A stretch of 64,000 bases of DNA, from the NCBI GenBank assembly GCA_037954665.1, contig JBBMOL010000057.1:3968001-4032000 (forward strand). Direction: 5' to 3'. The notes under the pieces were generated by a model. The model was not told the origin of the DNA, searched no databases, and was given only the letters and a program-made list of their open reading frames with translations. The position numbers and the translations under genes are program-made. The stretch's first letter is position 1. Every line of letters begins with the position of its first letter. This document shows positions 1-10,300 of the stretch, in pieces. Source of the stretch: Laguncularia racemosa (Eukaryota > Streptophyta > Magnoliopsida > Myrtales > Combretaceae).

Positions 1-1165
1 ATCCTAAATCATACTTTGTAGCTTTTGATTTTATGAGATTATCTACAATTATAAGACAGTAGAAAAAAAAGAATACATTAATTTACTTGCTTATAATATA
101 CATAAAATTATTAAAACAACCTAAAACAATAAAGAAATAAATTTATTAAGGAGAAAATATGGCAATGCATTATTTAAGGCATCATATTATTTTAGAAGGA
201 TATGTAACCAAAGGGGAAATATTCCCTCAATGATACATAAGATACAAGATATATTAAGCATATAAATTATCTAAAATATTACTTTGTTATATAAAAAACT
301 CATATCGATTTTTTAATCAAATTATGAAGGTTAGTATTAGCCATAAATATAACAGCTCTGTATCTATATTTAGAGAGTACGAAGATATTTTTAGAAACAA
401 AATAAATCATATGACATTTCTTTCTTTTACAGATTTATTACTTTGATTTAATTTGCTAACTATAACCTTAGATTAAAAAAAGTAAAGTTAAATAATATAG
501 ATATATATATTTTTAAATATGGCATAAGTTACACGATTGTAATATAATAGATGCATACCAACTCTTCCATGACTTTCATGAAAGTCAATCAGCGAGGTAC
601 AACACACCATCCACTATGATAAGTTACTAATATTATAACTTGTACTAAACTTTTTTATAAGTTTCGATAATATTATAAAGGTATAGGAAACATTAGCATG
701 CGTAGCAATGATATTGCTGTTGTGTCCCTTTTTATGTTATTGAAAAATTATAAAAACTTTTTAAATTTTAATTGATTGATAATATAAGGAGTGTTAAAAA
801 TAAAATTTAGTAAGATATCAAAATAAAGCCTATGGATTATGTATAACTTTATTTTTATCACCAATTTATTAAAGTGTTTGAGGGAATTAATGCATCACGT
901 GTACCGAGATGAAAACGTAGGTTTTGTATTTCCTTGTATTTTCTCCTACATTGTTGTGATTGTTATCGGTGGAGGTTTATAGGGAAGTCGCCGTTAGCCG
1001 ACGTAAAGCCAAAAAGTTCCAATGATTACCGGACAAACCCAGGAAATAAGGAAGTGGGTTGGATTCTTACCGACTTATCCCATGATCCAGCCATAATGGA
1101 ACCCCGACAAAAAAAAAAGAAAGAAAGAAAGAAAGAAAAACATATCATGTCACCAAACGAATAAA
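1..1165. other. AT-rich intergenic DNA
   Basis: I see no coding or RNA gene here. The sequence is AT-rich with short open frames that lack codon structure or similarity to known proteins. It ends in a short A-run followed by GAAA repeats. It probably holds distal upstream sequence of the zinc transporter gene that follows. Confidence 0.6.
1109..1140. repeat. A-run and (GAAA)n microsatellite
   Basis: About ten A residues are followed by several GAAA units. It lies just upstream of the pyrimidine-rich putative leader exon of the MTP1-like gene. It is a simple repeat and is likely to vary in length between individuals. Confidence 0.85.
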
Positions 1166-1169
1166 AAAA

Positions 1170-1331
1170 AGTATGTTCATTTTCCTGTCATCCTGGCTCT
1201 CCGCTATTTATTTTTACTCGTCAATCTTCTTCTTCTTCATCTTCATCCCCATCTCCATCTCCATCTTCTTCCCTTTATCTTCACAACCATCAGAACTGAA
1301 GGTTCCTGACTGTCACTCACTCAACGATAAG
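1170..1331 (+). other. putative 5' UTR exon of MTP1-like gene
   Basis: A CT-rich tract with many CTTC and ATCTCC units, typical of plant leaders, ends at AAG before GTTTGC, a possible 5' splice site. The coding start lies directly after a canonical TTTTTCCCTTGCAG acceptor near 4169, so an upstream non-coding exon is needed. Known plant MTP1 genes commonly have an intron in the 5' UTR and none in the coding region, which fits. The transcription start and the exact donor are inferred and not proven. Confidence 0.4.
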
Positions 1332-2616
1332 GTTTGCATTTCTCACCCATGTTGATTAATATTTGGTCTTCGTCTCCGTTAATATCCGTTTATCTATGTT
1401 GTCTCGTCTAATGTAACATACTACTCTTTAAGGTTCAGATTTGATATTTAGATGTTTTTAGTTTCGTTAAATATGTGCTTATGTTTATGAGATTGTTACA
1501 AAACCCATTTGCTTTTTCTTCCCTGAAATTAAGGACCATGATTTTTTTGCTTATTCCCCCCCCTTTTTTTTGTTTAAGTATTATTACTAACGGATCCATT
1601 TAGCTGTTATTGCGACTGGGTTTTTGTTTGCCTTGGGAGAAAATATTCTCTGTATTTTTGTTGCTCATCATAATTTTAGAACCGTCAAATGTTACCATAA
1701 TAATTAAAGAATGCATGGCGTGGGTGCTTAGTGTGGGAGCTAATTTTCCTGCATTCCTATACTCTTCATCCTTATTTTCTCAATTTTCATCAATCTTGAA
1801 TCAATAATTGAAATTATCTAGATTTTTAAACTACTTTATGAGTCATCTTGTTCATTATAATCTCAATTATTAATTATACTATAGCCGAATCTTAGGGGGA
1901 AAATTAATGGAAATGGAGGAAGCAGATATAAAAAGGATCCGTTTTCAACTTTCCTAGTATAGACTAGACGTGGATTAAAGTGATTTTTCATAATTATCAA
2001 ATGAAAACTAACTCTCTCATTCCTAATATGCTCTTTTTCCTTATATGGAAAACTATTAGTTGCTTATATGTATTTTCTTTTAGGTCTGAACTTTAGTAAT
2101 TACTACGGTGACATGAAAGGAAAAATTTGAAATGTGTCTGATGTTATAAGTATTCTCCACTTGACATTTATATAATTGTTATTGTGTAGTTTGGCAGATG
2201 TTGATTAATGATATGTGAATTGTAATGAGTGATTGACTAGGTTATATCGGGATTTCTCGGATGTCGCCAAGTTTGTATTATGTTACATAGATGCACTCTG
2301 TGTTGGAGGATTTGTATGGATTGTTGAGGTGATCAAACTAGTGCATTGCTAGGGATTCATGAAAAGGTTGTATAGATATTTAAAAGATTCATTATTCGTT
2401 TCATTGAAAACATTTTTCAAAAGTTTTTCAACAATTGCTATAATTGAAACTCTACTATTGTTAAATATTCTCATAGTAATCTCAAAATGTTGTGGCTTTT
2501 ATGGAAAGATGGTGGTATAACAGAAGAAATTAGTTGAATCGATTTCCTTTTCTAAAAAGAGGAAATCATTTCTGTTAACATTTTCTGTTCTAGTTTACCA
2601 TCGCTGCTAGCCACTG

Positions 2617-2648
<32 letters not shown>

Positions 2649-4169
2649 TTAGCCTCTGCCATATATAGCTACAATTTAGAGCTATTATTAATTGCAACCT
2701 CTTTCGTATGATAAGATTTGAATATTGTAAGCATTAGATTGTAACAAATACTAAAAGCAATTTAGAAAACGTTTTCTAAAATACAAACTCTCCCTAAGGC
2801 CTCTTTTTGTCTGACATCTGAGAATTGCTTTCCTCAAGATCACACAAGTTTACTTCTTAAACCGTCAAGCCACTTGATTTTCTTTTCTCCGGTTAGTCTC
2901 CCATAGTGAAATGTCATTTCTTTCCTGTATACTCTAATCTTAGTACTCACAAAAACTGCTTGAAAATTGGATTTAGCTCTGACATTCGCTTTATGCTTTA
3001 TGCTACCATTTGCATTTCTAAAGGATGTTTTCTGTACTTCATATGGTCTCCATTACTTATATATAGGAGTCTAAAATAGACTCGTGTATGGAAATGTTGT
3101 AGACTTGTAGTATGTGTACATACTTCTAGGCGAACGTTTTGCTTCATTTTTTCCATGACTCTTTAATTTTCTTGCTCCTTAGCTCTGCTGGATGGGTAAT
3201 ATCATCCCAGGCTTTGTTGCTCATATATCCATGATGTAGAATGACTGGGAGAAGCAAAGGAATATATGTGGGAAAAATATTTCTCTGATATAGAGAAGTA
3301 TGATGTTGGGGGAACAGTAGCAGTAGTAGGAAGTCAATAGTGCCAAGTGTTTCACGTGTTTCAGTTGTACTTTGTGAGTATTGTGTGTAAGCTGTGAAGA
3401 GCTGATGTGTCATGTATTTGACTGTCTTATGGTTGTGTTGAATGTGTCAGATGTGTATGTCAGTGTTGTAGAAGTTATATTTTGTTATTTAAGAGTCAGT
3501 TATGTCAAAAGAAGTTATTAGGGGTACTTATCTATTACAGAGTGAAAATAGGGTAGCGGTTGAGATCGATCACTGCCCCTTGTGTAATCTGGTTTTATGA
3601 TGAATTGATGAAGAGGTTAGTCCTACTTTTGTAGAAATTTAAAATCTTAAAATTCTAAGGAAATATTAGAGCTCTCTCTAAAATTGAGCCTCAGCCAAGA
3701 GATTGTTGGGTTCTCTTTTAAGGGACTCAAAAATATATTTCAACTCCATCTTGTCACATATGGCGTGCCTGTTTGAGTCAATGCCTTCTGCAAAATGATG
3801 TTCTAATACAATTACCTAAAAGTATGCCGTAACAATTGGCAAGGTTTTAAGTGTGGATTCTCATGAAATGTCCTGACCTTTTTCTTTTTCCTTATCTTTT
3901 GTTTTATTTTCTGATTGGTATTGCCATTTTACTTTGAGCATAATTCATTGTTTGAAAAACTTCATAGTCATACTTTCTTTCTTATTGCAATGTGATCCTA
4001 AATGTAAAAGCATTACATGTATGGTTTTCCACATCTATTGTGCTTCAAAAAGTTTACTTTATACAGTAAGGAAGCATATTGGAACTCCTAGATAGTATAA
4101 TGGATCTTATCATGTCACTGGCTTATATTTGAAATTATAATGTTTATATGTTCTCTTTTTCCCTTGCAG
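1332..4169 (+). other. putative long 5' UTR intron of MTP1-like gene
   Basis: This is T-rich, non-coding sequence of about 2.8 kb between the putative leader exon and the coding start. The 3' end is a strong plant acceptor (pyrimidine tract then TTGCAG) immediately before the ATG. The donor is less certain. The stretch contains a 7-bp tandem repeat near 2608-2650 and otherwise nothing I can recognise as a gene. Confidence 0.4.
2606..2651. repeat. 7-bp tandem repeat (ACTAGCC)n
   Basis: About six units of CACTAGC or close variants lie head to tail inside the presumed leader intron. It is a small minisatellite with no coding content. Confidence 0.85.
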
Positions 4170-5374
4170 ATGAGCATGCAAAGTTCTGAGCATGGACATA
4201 TAATTGAAGTGTGTGGAGATGTGGCAGCTATGGAGACAAGCCAGGGTGGCTCTAAGGTCTGTAGTGAGGCACCTTGTGGATTTTCAGATGCTTCAACTGC
4301 ATCTAGAGATGCAACAGAACGAACAACATCCATGAAGAAGCTTTTGACTGTGGTTGTGCTCTGCATCATATTCATGAGTGTTGAAGTTTTTGGAGGCATT
4401 GAAGCCAACAGTATTGCTATTTTAACTGATGCAGCTCATTTGTTGTCAGATGTTGCTGCATTTGCTATCTCTTTATTCAGTTTATGGGCAGCAGGGTGGG
4501 AGGCAAATCCTCGTCAATCTTATGGTTTCTTCAGGATTGAGATACTTGGTGCTCTTGTGTCTATCCAGCTAATATGGCTTCTTGCAGGTATTCTTGTTTA
4601 TGAAGCCATTGATAGACTCATCAATGGCACAACTAAAGTAAATGGCTTTCTAATGTTTATTGTTGCTGCTTTTGGTTTAGTGGTTAACATTTCCATGGCA
4701 CTCTTGTTGGGTCATGATCATGGCCATGGTCATGACCATGATCATATGGAACAAGGTGGTTCGGATAATCATGGGTTAGTAGTTTCAGTGCACCATCATG
4801 ATCAGCATCATCATGGAGAAGGTTTGAAGCAATGTGATGATCACCATCATGGTCATGAAGCAGATCACTCTGAGCCTTTACTCAAGACCTGCTCAGAAGC
4901 TAAAACTGAAAAAAAATTGGATCTAAGAAGAAACAAAGAAATATCAATGTACAAGGTGCTTATCTTCATGTGCTTGGGGATTCTATTCAAAGTGTTGGTG
5001 TGATGATTGGTGGTGCTATTATATGGTATAAGCCTGAATGGAAGATTATTGATTTGATATGCACACTTGTATTCTCTGTAATTGTGCTGGGTACAACAGT
5101 CAAGATGCTTCGGAGCATCTTAGAGGTTCTAATGGAGAGTACACCAAGAGAGATTGATGCGACAAGGCTGGAGAGGGGGCTGTGTCAGATGGATGAGGTA
5201 ATTGCTGTCCATGAATTGCACATATGGGCGATTACAGTGGGGAAGGTTTTACTGGCTTGCCATGTTAAAATCAAGCGTGATGCCAATGCCGACATGGTAC
5301 TGGATAATGTCATAGACTATATAAAACGAGAATTCAATATCAGTCACGTCACAATTCAAATAGAGCGAGAATAG
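4170..5374 (+). CDS. MTP1: vacuolar zinc transporter, CDF family, MTP1-like (frame broken once)
   Basis: Cation diffusion facilitators of the plant MTP1/ZAT group exchange cytosolic Zn2+ for protons at the vacuolar membrane. The first frame runs from the ATG after the acceptor. It shows the TM2 metal site DAAHLLSD, further membrane segments, and a long cytosolic His-rich loop (HDHGHGHDHDH and later HHHDQHHH runs) typical of Zn-transporting MTPs. The second frame starts inside the TM5 region with the second metal motif HVLGDSIQS, then TM6 and the C-terminal domain ending HVTIQIERE. The two frames differ by one base at the A8 run at 4909-4916. With one more A they would form one protein of about 401 residues, the usual family length. 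This may be an assembly or read error in a homopolymer or a real null allele. I start at 4170 because the bases before it are intron. Confidence 0.9.
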
Positions 5375-5800
5375 ACCTTAGAGAAGCATCATATATTGGC
5401 ATAACCAGGTCCTAGCATGAGAGTTAATTGATCCTCGTTATGTCAATTTAGTGGGATATGTCTTGTCCATGTTTCGTTAGTTTTCTTAATTATTCCTACT
5501 CTGCTAGGATGACGATTGTCTATGTATCCTAATAATAGAGGAGCTTTGGGGTGGATGACTTCAGTAGCAGGGAATATTATCGTCAGGGCTGCTATTAAGC
5601 GCTATAAAGGCTTGTGGTAATCCAAAGGAAGAATACTGTGACGAATTTCCCAAGGCAGTTGAAGTTGCAGGATTTCGTTATCAGAGTCTTTTAAGTATCT
5701 ACAAGAGTCACGAGGTCTAAGTATTGAACTACAGCAGATAATGTACACCATTTACGGTTCAAATATGTTTTAAGATGTCAATATTTCAATGCTCTTATTT
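5375..5800 (+). other. probable 3' UTR and downstream flank of MTP1-like gene
   Basis: Non-coding sequence after the stop codon has AT-rich stretches that could serve as polyadenylation signals, but no single site stands out. I see no second gene before 5.8 kb. Confidence 0.4.
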
Positions 5801-5954
5801 GTAAGGGTCTCTGTAGGTGACAGATTCATCTGGGGGGTTGCCTGCTAGAGTGAAATAGTTGTATGTTTTTGGCGCTTTTTGTCTGATCGAAGTTGGGTAA
5901 CGATTTCTTCTATTCTGTGTTAGGCTTGTTGGTACGGTTAACATCCCAACTAAC

Positions 5955-6013
5955 TGATCTAAAAGCTTAATCTTATAGATATGTTGTGAATTATTATATT
6001 TGTTATTTAACAT
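5955..6013. repeat. short dispersed repeat, copy 1
   Basis: The sequence around AAAAGCTTAATCTTATAG followed by ATTATATTTGTTATTTAACATT recurs at 6117-6200, and a related form lies inside the PGG pseudogene near 22510-22565. It behaves like a short dispersed repeat or MITE end. I cannot place it in a named family. Confidence 0.5.
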
Positions 6014-6116
6014 TCTTTCTCATTTATAGGTTAAAACATATCAAGTGCATCATTTAATTAAATAGGAGTAAAATAACTACACAAAGTTGATACTTGTTAT
6101 AATCAACATCATTACT

Positions 6117-6208
6117 TAAAAGCTTAAGCTTATAGATACTTATTTATTATATTTGTTACCTAATGCGGTGTAGGCTATTATATTTGTTACTTAATACTTG
6201 TAAATAGT
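6117..6208. repeat. short dispersed repeat, copy 2
   Basis: It contains AAAAGCTTAAGCTTATAG and then two nearby copies of TATTATATTTGTTAC, so it looks like the repeat at 5955-6013 with an internal duplication of the right half. Confidence 0.5.
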
Positions 6209-6794
6209 TTTGGCTATACAAATGTGATATAACAAGTATTAGAATATGGACAGCTGAAGTAGTGACACGAGGAGATGTTGACAATGTGTGTTGGAATAAA
6301 TATAAAAGGATACTTGTATTTGAGTATGTCAAAACTTCCAGAGCAGGATGTAACAAATTTAAGTTCCTAGCATCATTGTTTTTGGCTTTATATAATTAAT
6401 TCCGTATGATGCGTCTTGGACTATGTCGAAGGAGCACGTTATGATGTAAATACAAGTTCATAGCTCTGAAGTCGCATCTACACGAAACCAAAAGGACACT
6501 GAGAAAATTTGAGAGACTTGGGAAGAAGTCAATTAAGATTTGAACTTGTTGCAGCCTGCAGCAATTAAAAGGTGTCTTATTCCCTTGTAAATAAGAAAAC
6601 ACCAGGTAAGTTTCCATATTAACTTTCAAAAGCATAAGTTTAATATCGGAAAGTAGGTGCACGTAAAATTATATTTTACCTAGACCAATAGGTTTAGGGA
6701 TGAAAGTAGCAAAATCTTCATGACAGGAGCCGGGAAACTTTCTGCTATTAGGTTTTGAGACTTACAAGTACACAAATCATAATCAACATAACTT
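6209..6794. other. intergenic, no gene seen
   Basis: AT-rich sequence between the transporter and the 3' end of the O-methyltransferase pseudogene. It probably includes the 3' UTR of the latter on the minus strand. The short open frames here have no recognisable protein content. Confidence 0.5.
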
Positions 6795-8472
6795 CTATCC
6801 TTTACAAATCTCTACAGCTGAAAAGTTGTAAGCAGAAAAGGCCACGTTTACACTTGAAAACCCAGCAGCTCTTGCCAATGTCTCGAATTCTTTCTTCGTC
6901 CTCTCTTTCCTATCTATGTTTGTATTCAGCATTGACATGTGCATCTGAAACAGGCTTTGGAGGGCAAGGCTAGCTTTAGGGAACTCTGGAATCACCAAAT
7001 CGATCACCATGATTTTGCCTGTATCGGGTAATGCTTCATAACAGTTCTTAAGTATCTTGATGCAGTCCGTATCATTCCAGCCATGAAGTATCCACTGTTT
7101 CAACAAGTAATCTGAGTCAGGAATCATCAGAAGCACCTAATAAACAAGTATTGATAAAATGTCCCAACCCATTAACTGCTGGCTGATGTGGTAGCGCGAA
7201 TTTCAAAGACGTGAATGAATAAGTGCTTTAAGTATCAACTAGAATAAGGGCAAGGAAAGATATTTGTTCTGTCATTGCTAACCTTCATGAAAATGGCATC
7301 TCCTTTTGGGATGCTCATAAACATATCTCCTGCAACATGCTTAATGCCTGCATTTCAAGTTCAATAAAAGGATAAACCATTTGAGCTACTTTTCAAGCCA
7401 TATGAAATTCTAAGTCACAGTTGATGCCAGATACAAAACCAGAAATTGAAAAATGCTCATATGAACATATACCGGGATAGGCAGGTGATTTCTCGACAAC
7501 CTGTGGCAAATCAAAGTTGATGCCCTCAATGGAGGGTATTTGGAAATGATCATGTTAAGAATGGATCCAGTAACACCACCCACATCAACCAAGGAGTTGA
7601 TACCTTCAAAACCCCGGTAACACTCCAAAAGTCTTTCCATAAACAAAACATTAAAACCTCCCATTGAGCCCTGAAAGTTGCAGAAAATCTAGCATTCTGG
7701 CCAACGTATGAGACGACATTCATCCCATAAGCCCTTTCAAATGGAACTCCCCCTTCCAGGACTGAATCGTTCAGATGAAACCTGATCCAAAATTGAATGA
7801 GGAATGAGCATAATTAAAAAAAAAAGTGAAAATTAAGTTTTTGTATTGATGTTTACGACTGCAAAAGGTCAAGCTATTGAAATATTCAACGTTGCCACTC
7901 TTAATTTAGGATAACAGAAACAAAATATGGTGTTATGTAGTCCTATTATTCATCGGCATCATAGATATACTAACTCATAATTGAAGAACAAAAATGTTTA
8001 AAGTAGCCCTTCAAATCAATTTAAGTGCTTCGATCTTCTCTATGAACTTGGTACTTTAGCATTACGTTCATCAGGAAGTAGCATGAGAAATGAATTGACT
8101 CAGTCTGAAAAAGAAATATTACCACATATCTATCATAACTTTGTCCTGAAACAAGAACATCAAAAGACTCAACGACCCTCCATTCTTGTTTCTAGTAAAA
8201 TACATAGAAACAGCAGCCAACCCATATAACCTCAGGTCATCATGATCACCATTTTCTTGGTCTTTGATAGAGCATGTGAGAATAGAGTGACCGGCAAGAA
8301 GTGACAGCATTTTGTCCAATAACTCATGGGAGTGTGGGTTATGATTATTAGGAATTGGAGATGCAATTTGTGAAGGTGAAAGCATAGCTCCAGGACCTGC
8401 TTTATCAATAATCTCAAGTACACCGAGTCCAGTTACTGAGTTTAGTACGAAGGGAAGAATTGAGGACGTCAT
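6795..8472 (-). pseudogene. COMT-like O-methyltransferase pseudogene, 4 exons
   Basis: Plant caffeate-type O-methyltransferases transfer methyl from S-adenosylmethionine to phenolic hydroxyls in the cytosol. Exons as I read them: 8123-8472, 7473-7781, 7283-7347 and 6795-7094, each with GT/AG ends. Exon 1 holds the dimerisation region (VLEIIDKAGPGA). Exon 2 holds SAM motif I (LVDVGGVTG, with V for the usual G). Exon 3 has AGDMFMSIPKGDAIFMK. Exon 4 has the catalytic His region WILHGWND (usually HDWSD), then CYEALPDTGK. Exon 2 changes frame twice, near ATTTTCTGCAACTTTCAGG and near the KYP codons. The N-terminal region of about 25 residues is replaced by a copia LTR. With frameshifts, altered motifs and a missing start I call it a pseudogene. 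Substrate cannot be inferred. Confidence 0.85.
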
Positions 8473-8746
8473 ACCAAAACTTAGAAAAATATTATGTGAG
8501 AATTTTCTTCTTCTTTGCATTGCTTTCAAGGTCAAAATATATACAAAAGATACTAAATCATTGCTTCCTAAAGTATCTCCTAAGAAAATACTAATACAAT
8601 CAATTTACTTTCTAAATTAACTCCCACAAATTCTATCTACAAAAAATACAAATATTACAATAATACACAATAAATTTATTTCTTAAATTAACTCCCACAA
8701 ATTCTATCTACAAAAAAAAATACAAATATTACAATAATACACAATA
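8473..8746 (-). repeat. 3' LTR of copia element A
   Basis: On the minus strand the sequence follows a G-rich polypurine tract (TTGAGGGGG, 8747-8756), begins TATTGTGTATTATTG and runs to the edge of O-methyltransferase exon 1. The exact ends are uncertain because no second LTR of this element is present in the window. It contains an internal direct duplication (8613-8746). Confidence 0.6.
8613..8746. repeat. tandem duplication of about 72 bp inside an LTR
   Basis: The block AATTAACTCCCACAAATTC through TACACAATA occurs twice, about 72 bp apart, separated by a short AT spacer and differing mainly in the length of an A-run. It is confined to the copia A LTR. Confidence 0.85.
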
Positions 8747-10300
8747 CCCCCTCAAGTTGGAGCATGAAGATCTTGAATGCCCAACTTGCAAAGTAAGTAG
8801 TCATATTGTTGTGTACCCAATGCCTTGTTAAAGATATCCGCAAGTTGTTCATGTGACGGCACAAACCGTGTATAAATATCACTATTGAGGATTGCATCAC
8901 GAACAAAGTGACAATCCACTTCAATGTGCTTTGTTCGTTCATGGAATACCGGATTCTGAGAGATGTGAAGGCTGCCTAACTATTACAATGCAATGTCATG
9001 GGTGTAGTATGTAGCATGCTTAGGTTAGACATAAATCCCTTCAACCACTTCAACTCACACGTACTCACTAACATAGAGCGATATTCCACTTCAGTAGAAG
9101 AGCTAGACACTATATGTTGCTTTTTCGTTTTCCAAGAAACAGGAGATACACCTAAAAACATCAATCAACCTGAAAGTGATCTCCTTGTCAATGGGCAACC
9201 AGCCCAGTCTACATCACACCATCCATGTAAATGCAGCTCTCACTTACTACTCAACAAGATACCTTGTCCTGGACTACGTTTTAGGTAACAAACTAACCGC
9301 AATGCAACTTCCCAATGATGTTCTCATGGTTATTGCATAAATTGAGATAGGACATGGATGCTATATGAAAGCTTAGGCCATGTGAAGCACAGATAAATTG
9401 ATTGTCCAACTAAGCGATGATATGGCTTTAGATCAGTTAGCAACTTGCTAGTTGAAAGTGCCAAGTGGTGATTTTGTTTTAAGGGAACACTAGCAGATCT
9501 AGCTCCTAACAATCCAACTTCAGAAATAGTGTCCAGCACATATTTTCTTTGACAAAAAAAAAAAAAAAATCCTTTAGATAATGGGTACTTAGATAATTTT
9601 TAAACCTCTAAATTGCAGCACTGTTGTTCCTAGAAACTATAAGATCATCCACATACATAAGAATGCTAAGTTGTACTTGACCACTTTTCATAGAAAATAG
9701 GGAATAATCAGAATAAGACTGTTGAAACTCGTAGGCTTTCAAGGTAGTCGATAGCTTGGCGAACCAACATCATGGGGCTTGTTTGAGCCCATAAAGTGAC
9801 TTTCGCAATTTGTAGACCTTGCTTGGAGTTGAAATTTGAAAACCAGGGGACAACTTCATATAGACTTCCTCTTGAAGATCTCCGTGGAGAAATGCATTAT
9901 GTACATCCATCTGATGCACTTCTTAATTTTTCGCTGCTACCATTGCTAAGAGCACTCGAACAGTAGTCATCTTGGCAATTGGGGCAAAAGTCTCGGTGTA
10001 ATAAATCCCCTTAACTTGATGATTCCCTAAAATCACGAGCCGAGCTTTGTAACGTTCTATGGTGCCATTAGAATTATATTTGATCTTATATACCCACTTG
10101 CAACTTAGAGCTTTCTTATCGGGAGGTAGAACATCGATATCCCAAGTTTCATTATTTTCCAATGTCTGTATTTTTTGTTGCATTGCCTCCCACCACTCTT
10201 TATCTTTCACAGCTTCAGAAAAAATTATTGGCTCATGTTCTGCATGTATCGTAGCAAGAAAAGTATGATGTTGTAAAGAAAAATTAACCTAGCCAAACCT
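8747..10300 (-). mobile_element. Ty1/copia element A, 3' half (RT to RNase H), decayed
   Basis: Reading the minus strand from 10300 down, there is the start of the copia reverse transcriptase (EAMQQKIQTLENNETW, CKWVYKIKYNSNG, RYKARLV) in 9923-10210. Further RT and connection pieces follow in several frames (YHRLVGQSIYL, 9330-9539), then RNase H (SWKTKKQHIVSSSSTEVEY, 8976-9164) and a C-terminal tail, then a polypurine tract. Stops and frame changes are frequent, so it is inactive. Gag, protease and integrase are missing because element B abuts it near 10300. RT wording is close to the copia element at 47.8-50.9 kb, suggesting the same family. Confidence 0.85.

Noticed and set aside
4115..4408. 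97-codon minus-strand frame over the MTP1 start
   Set aside because: Antisense shadow of a clearly coding region.
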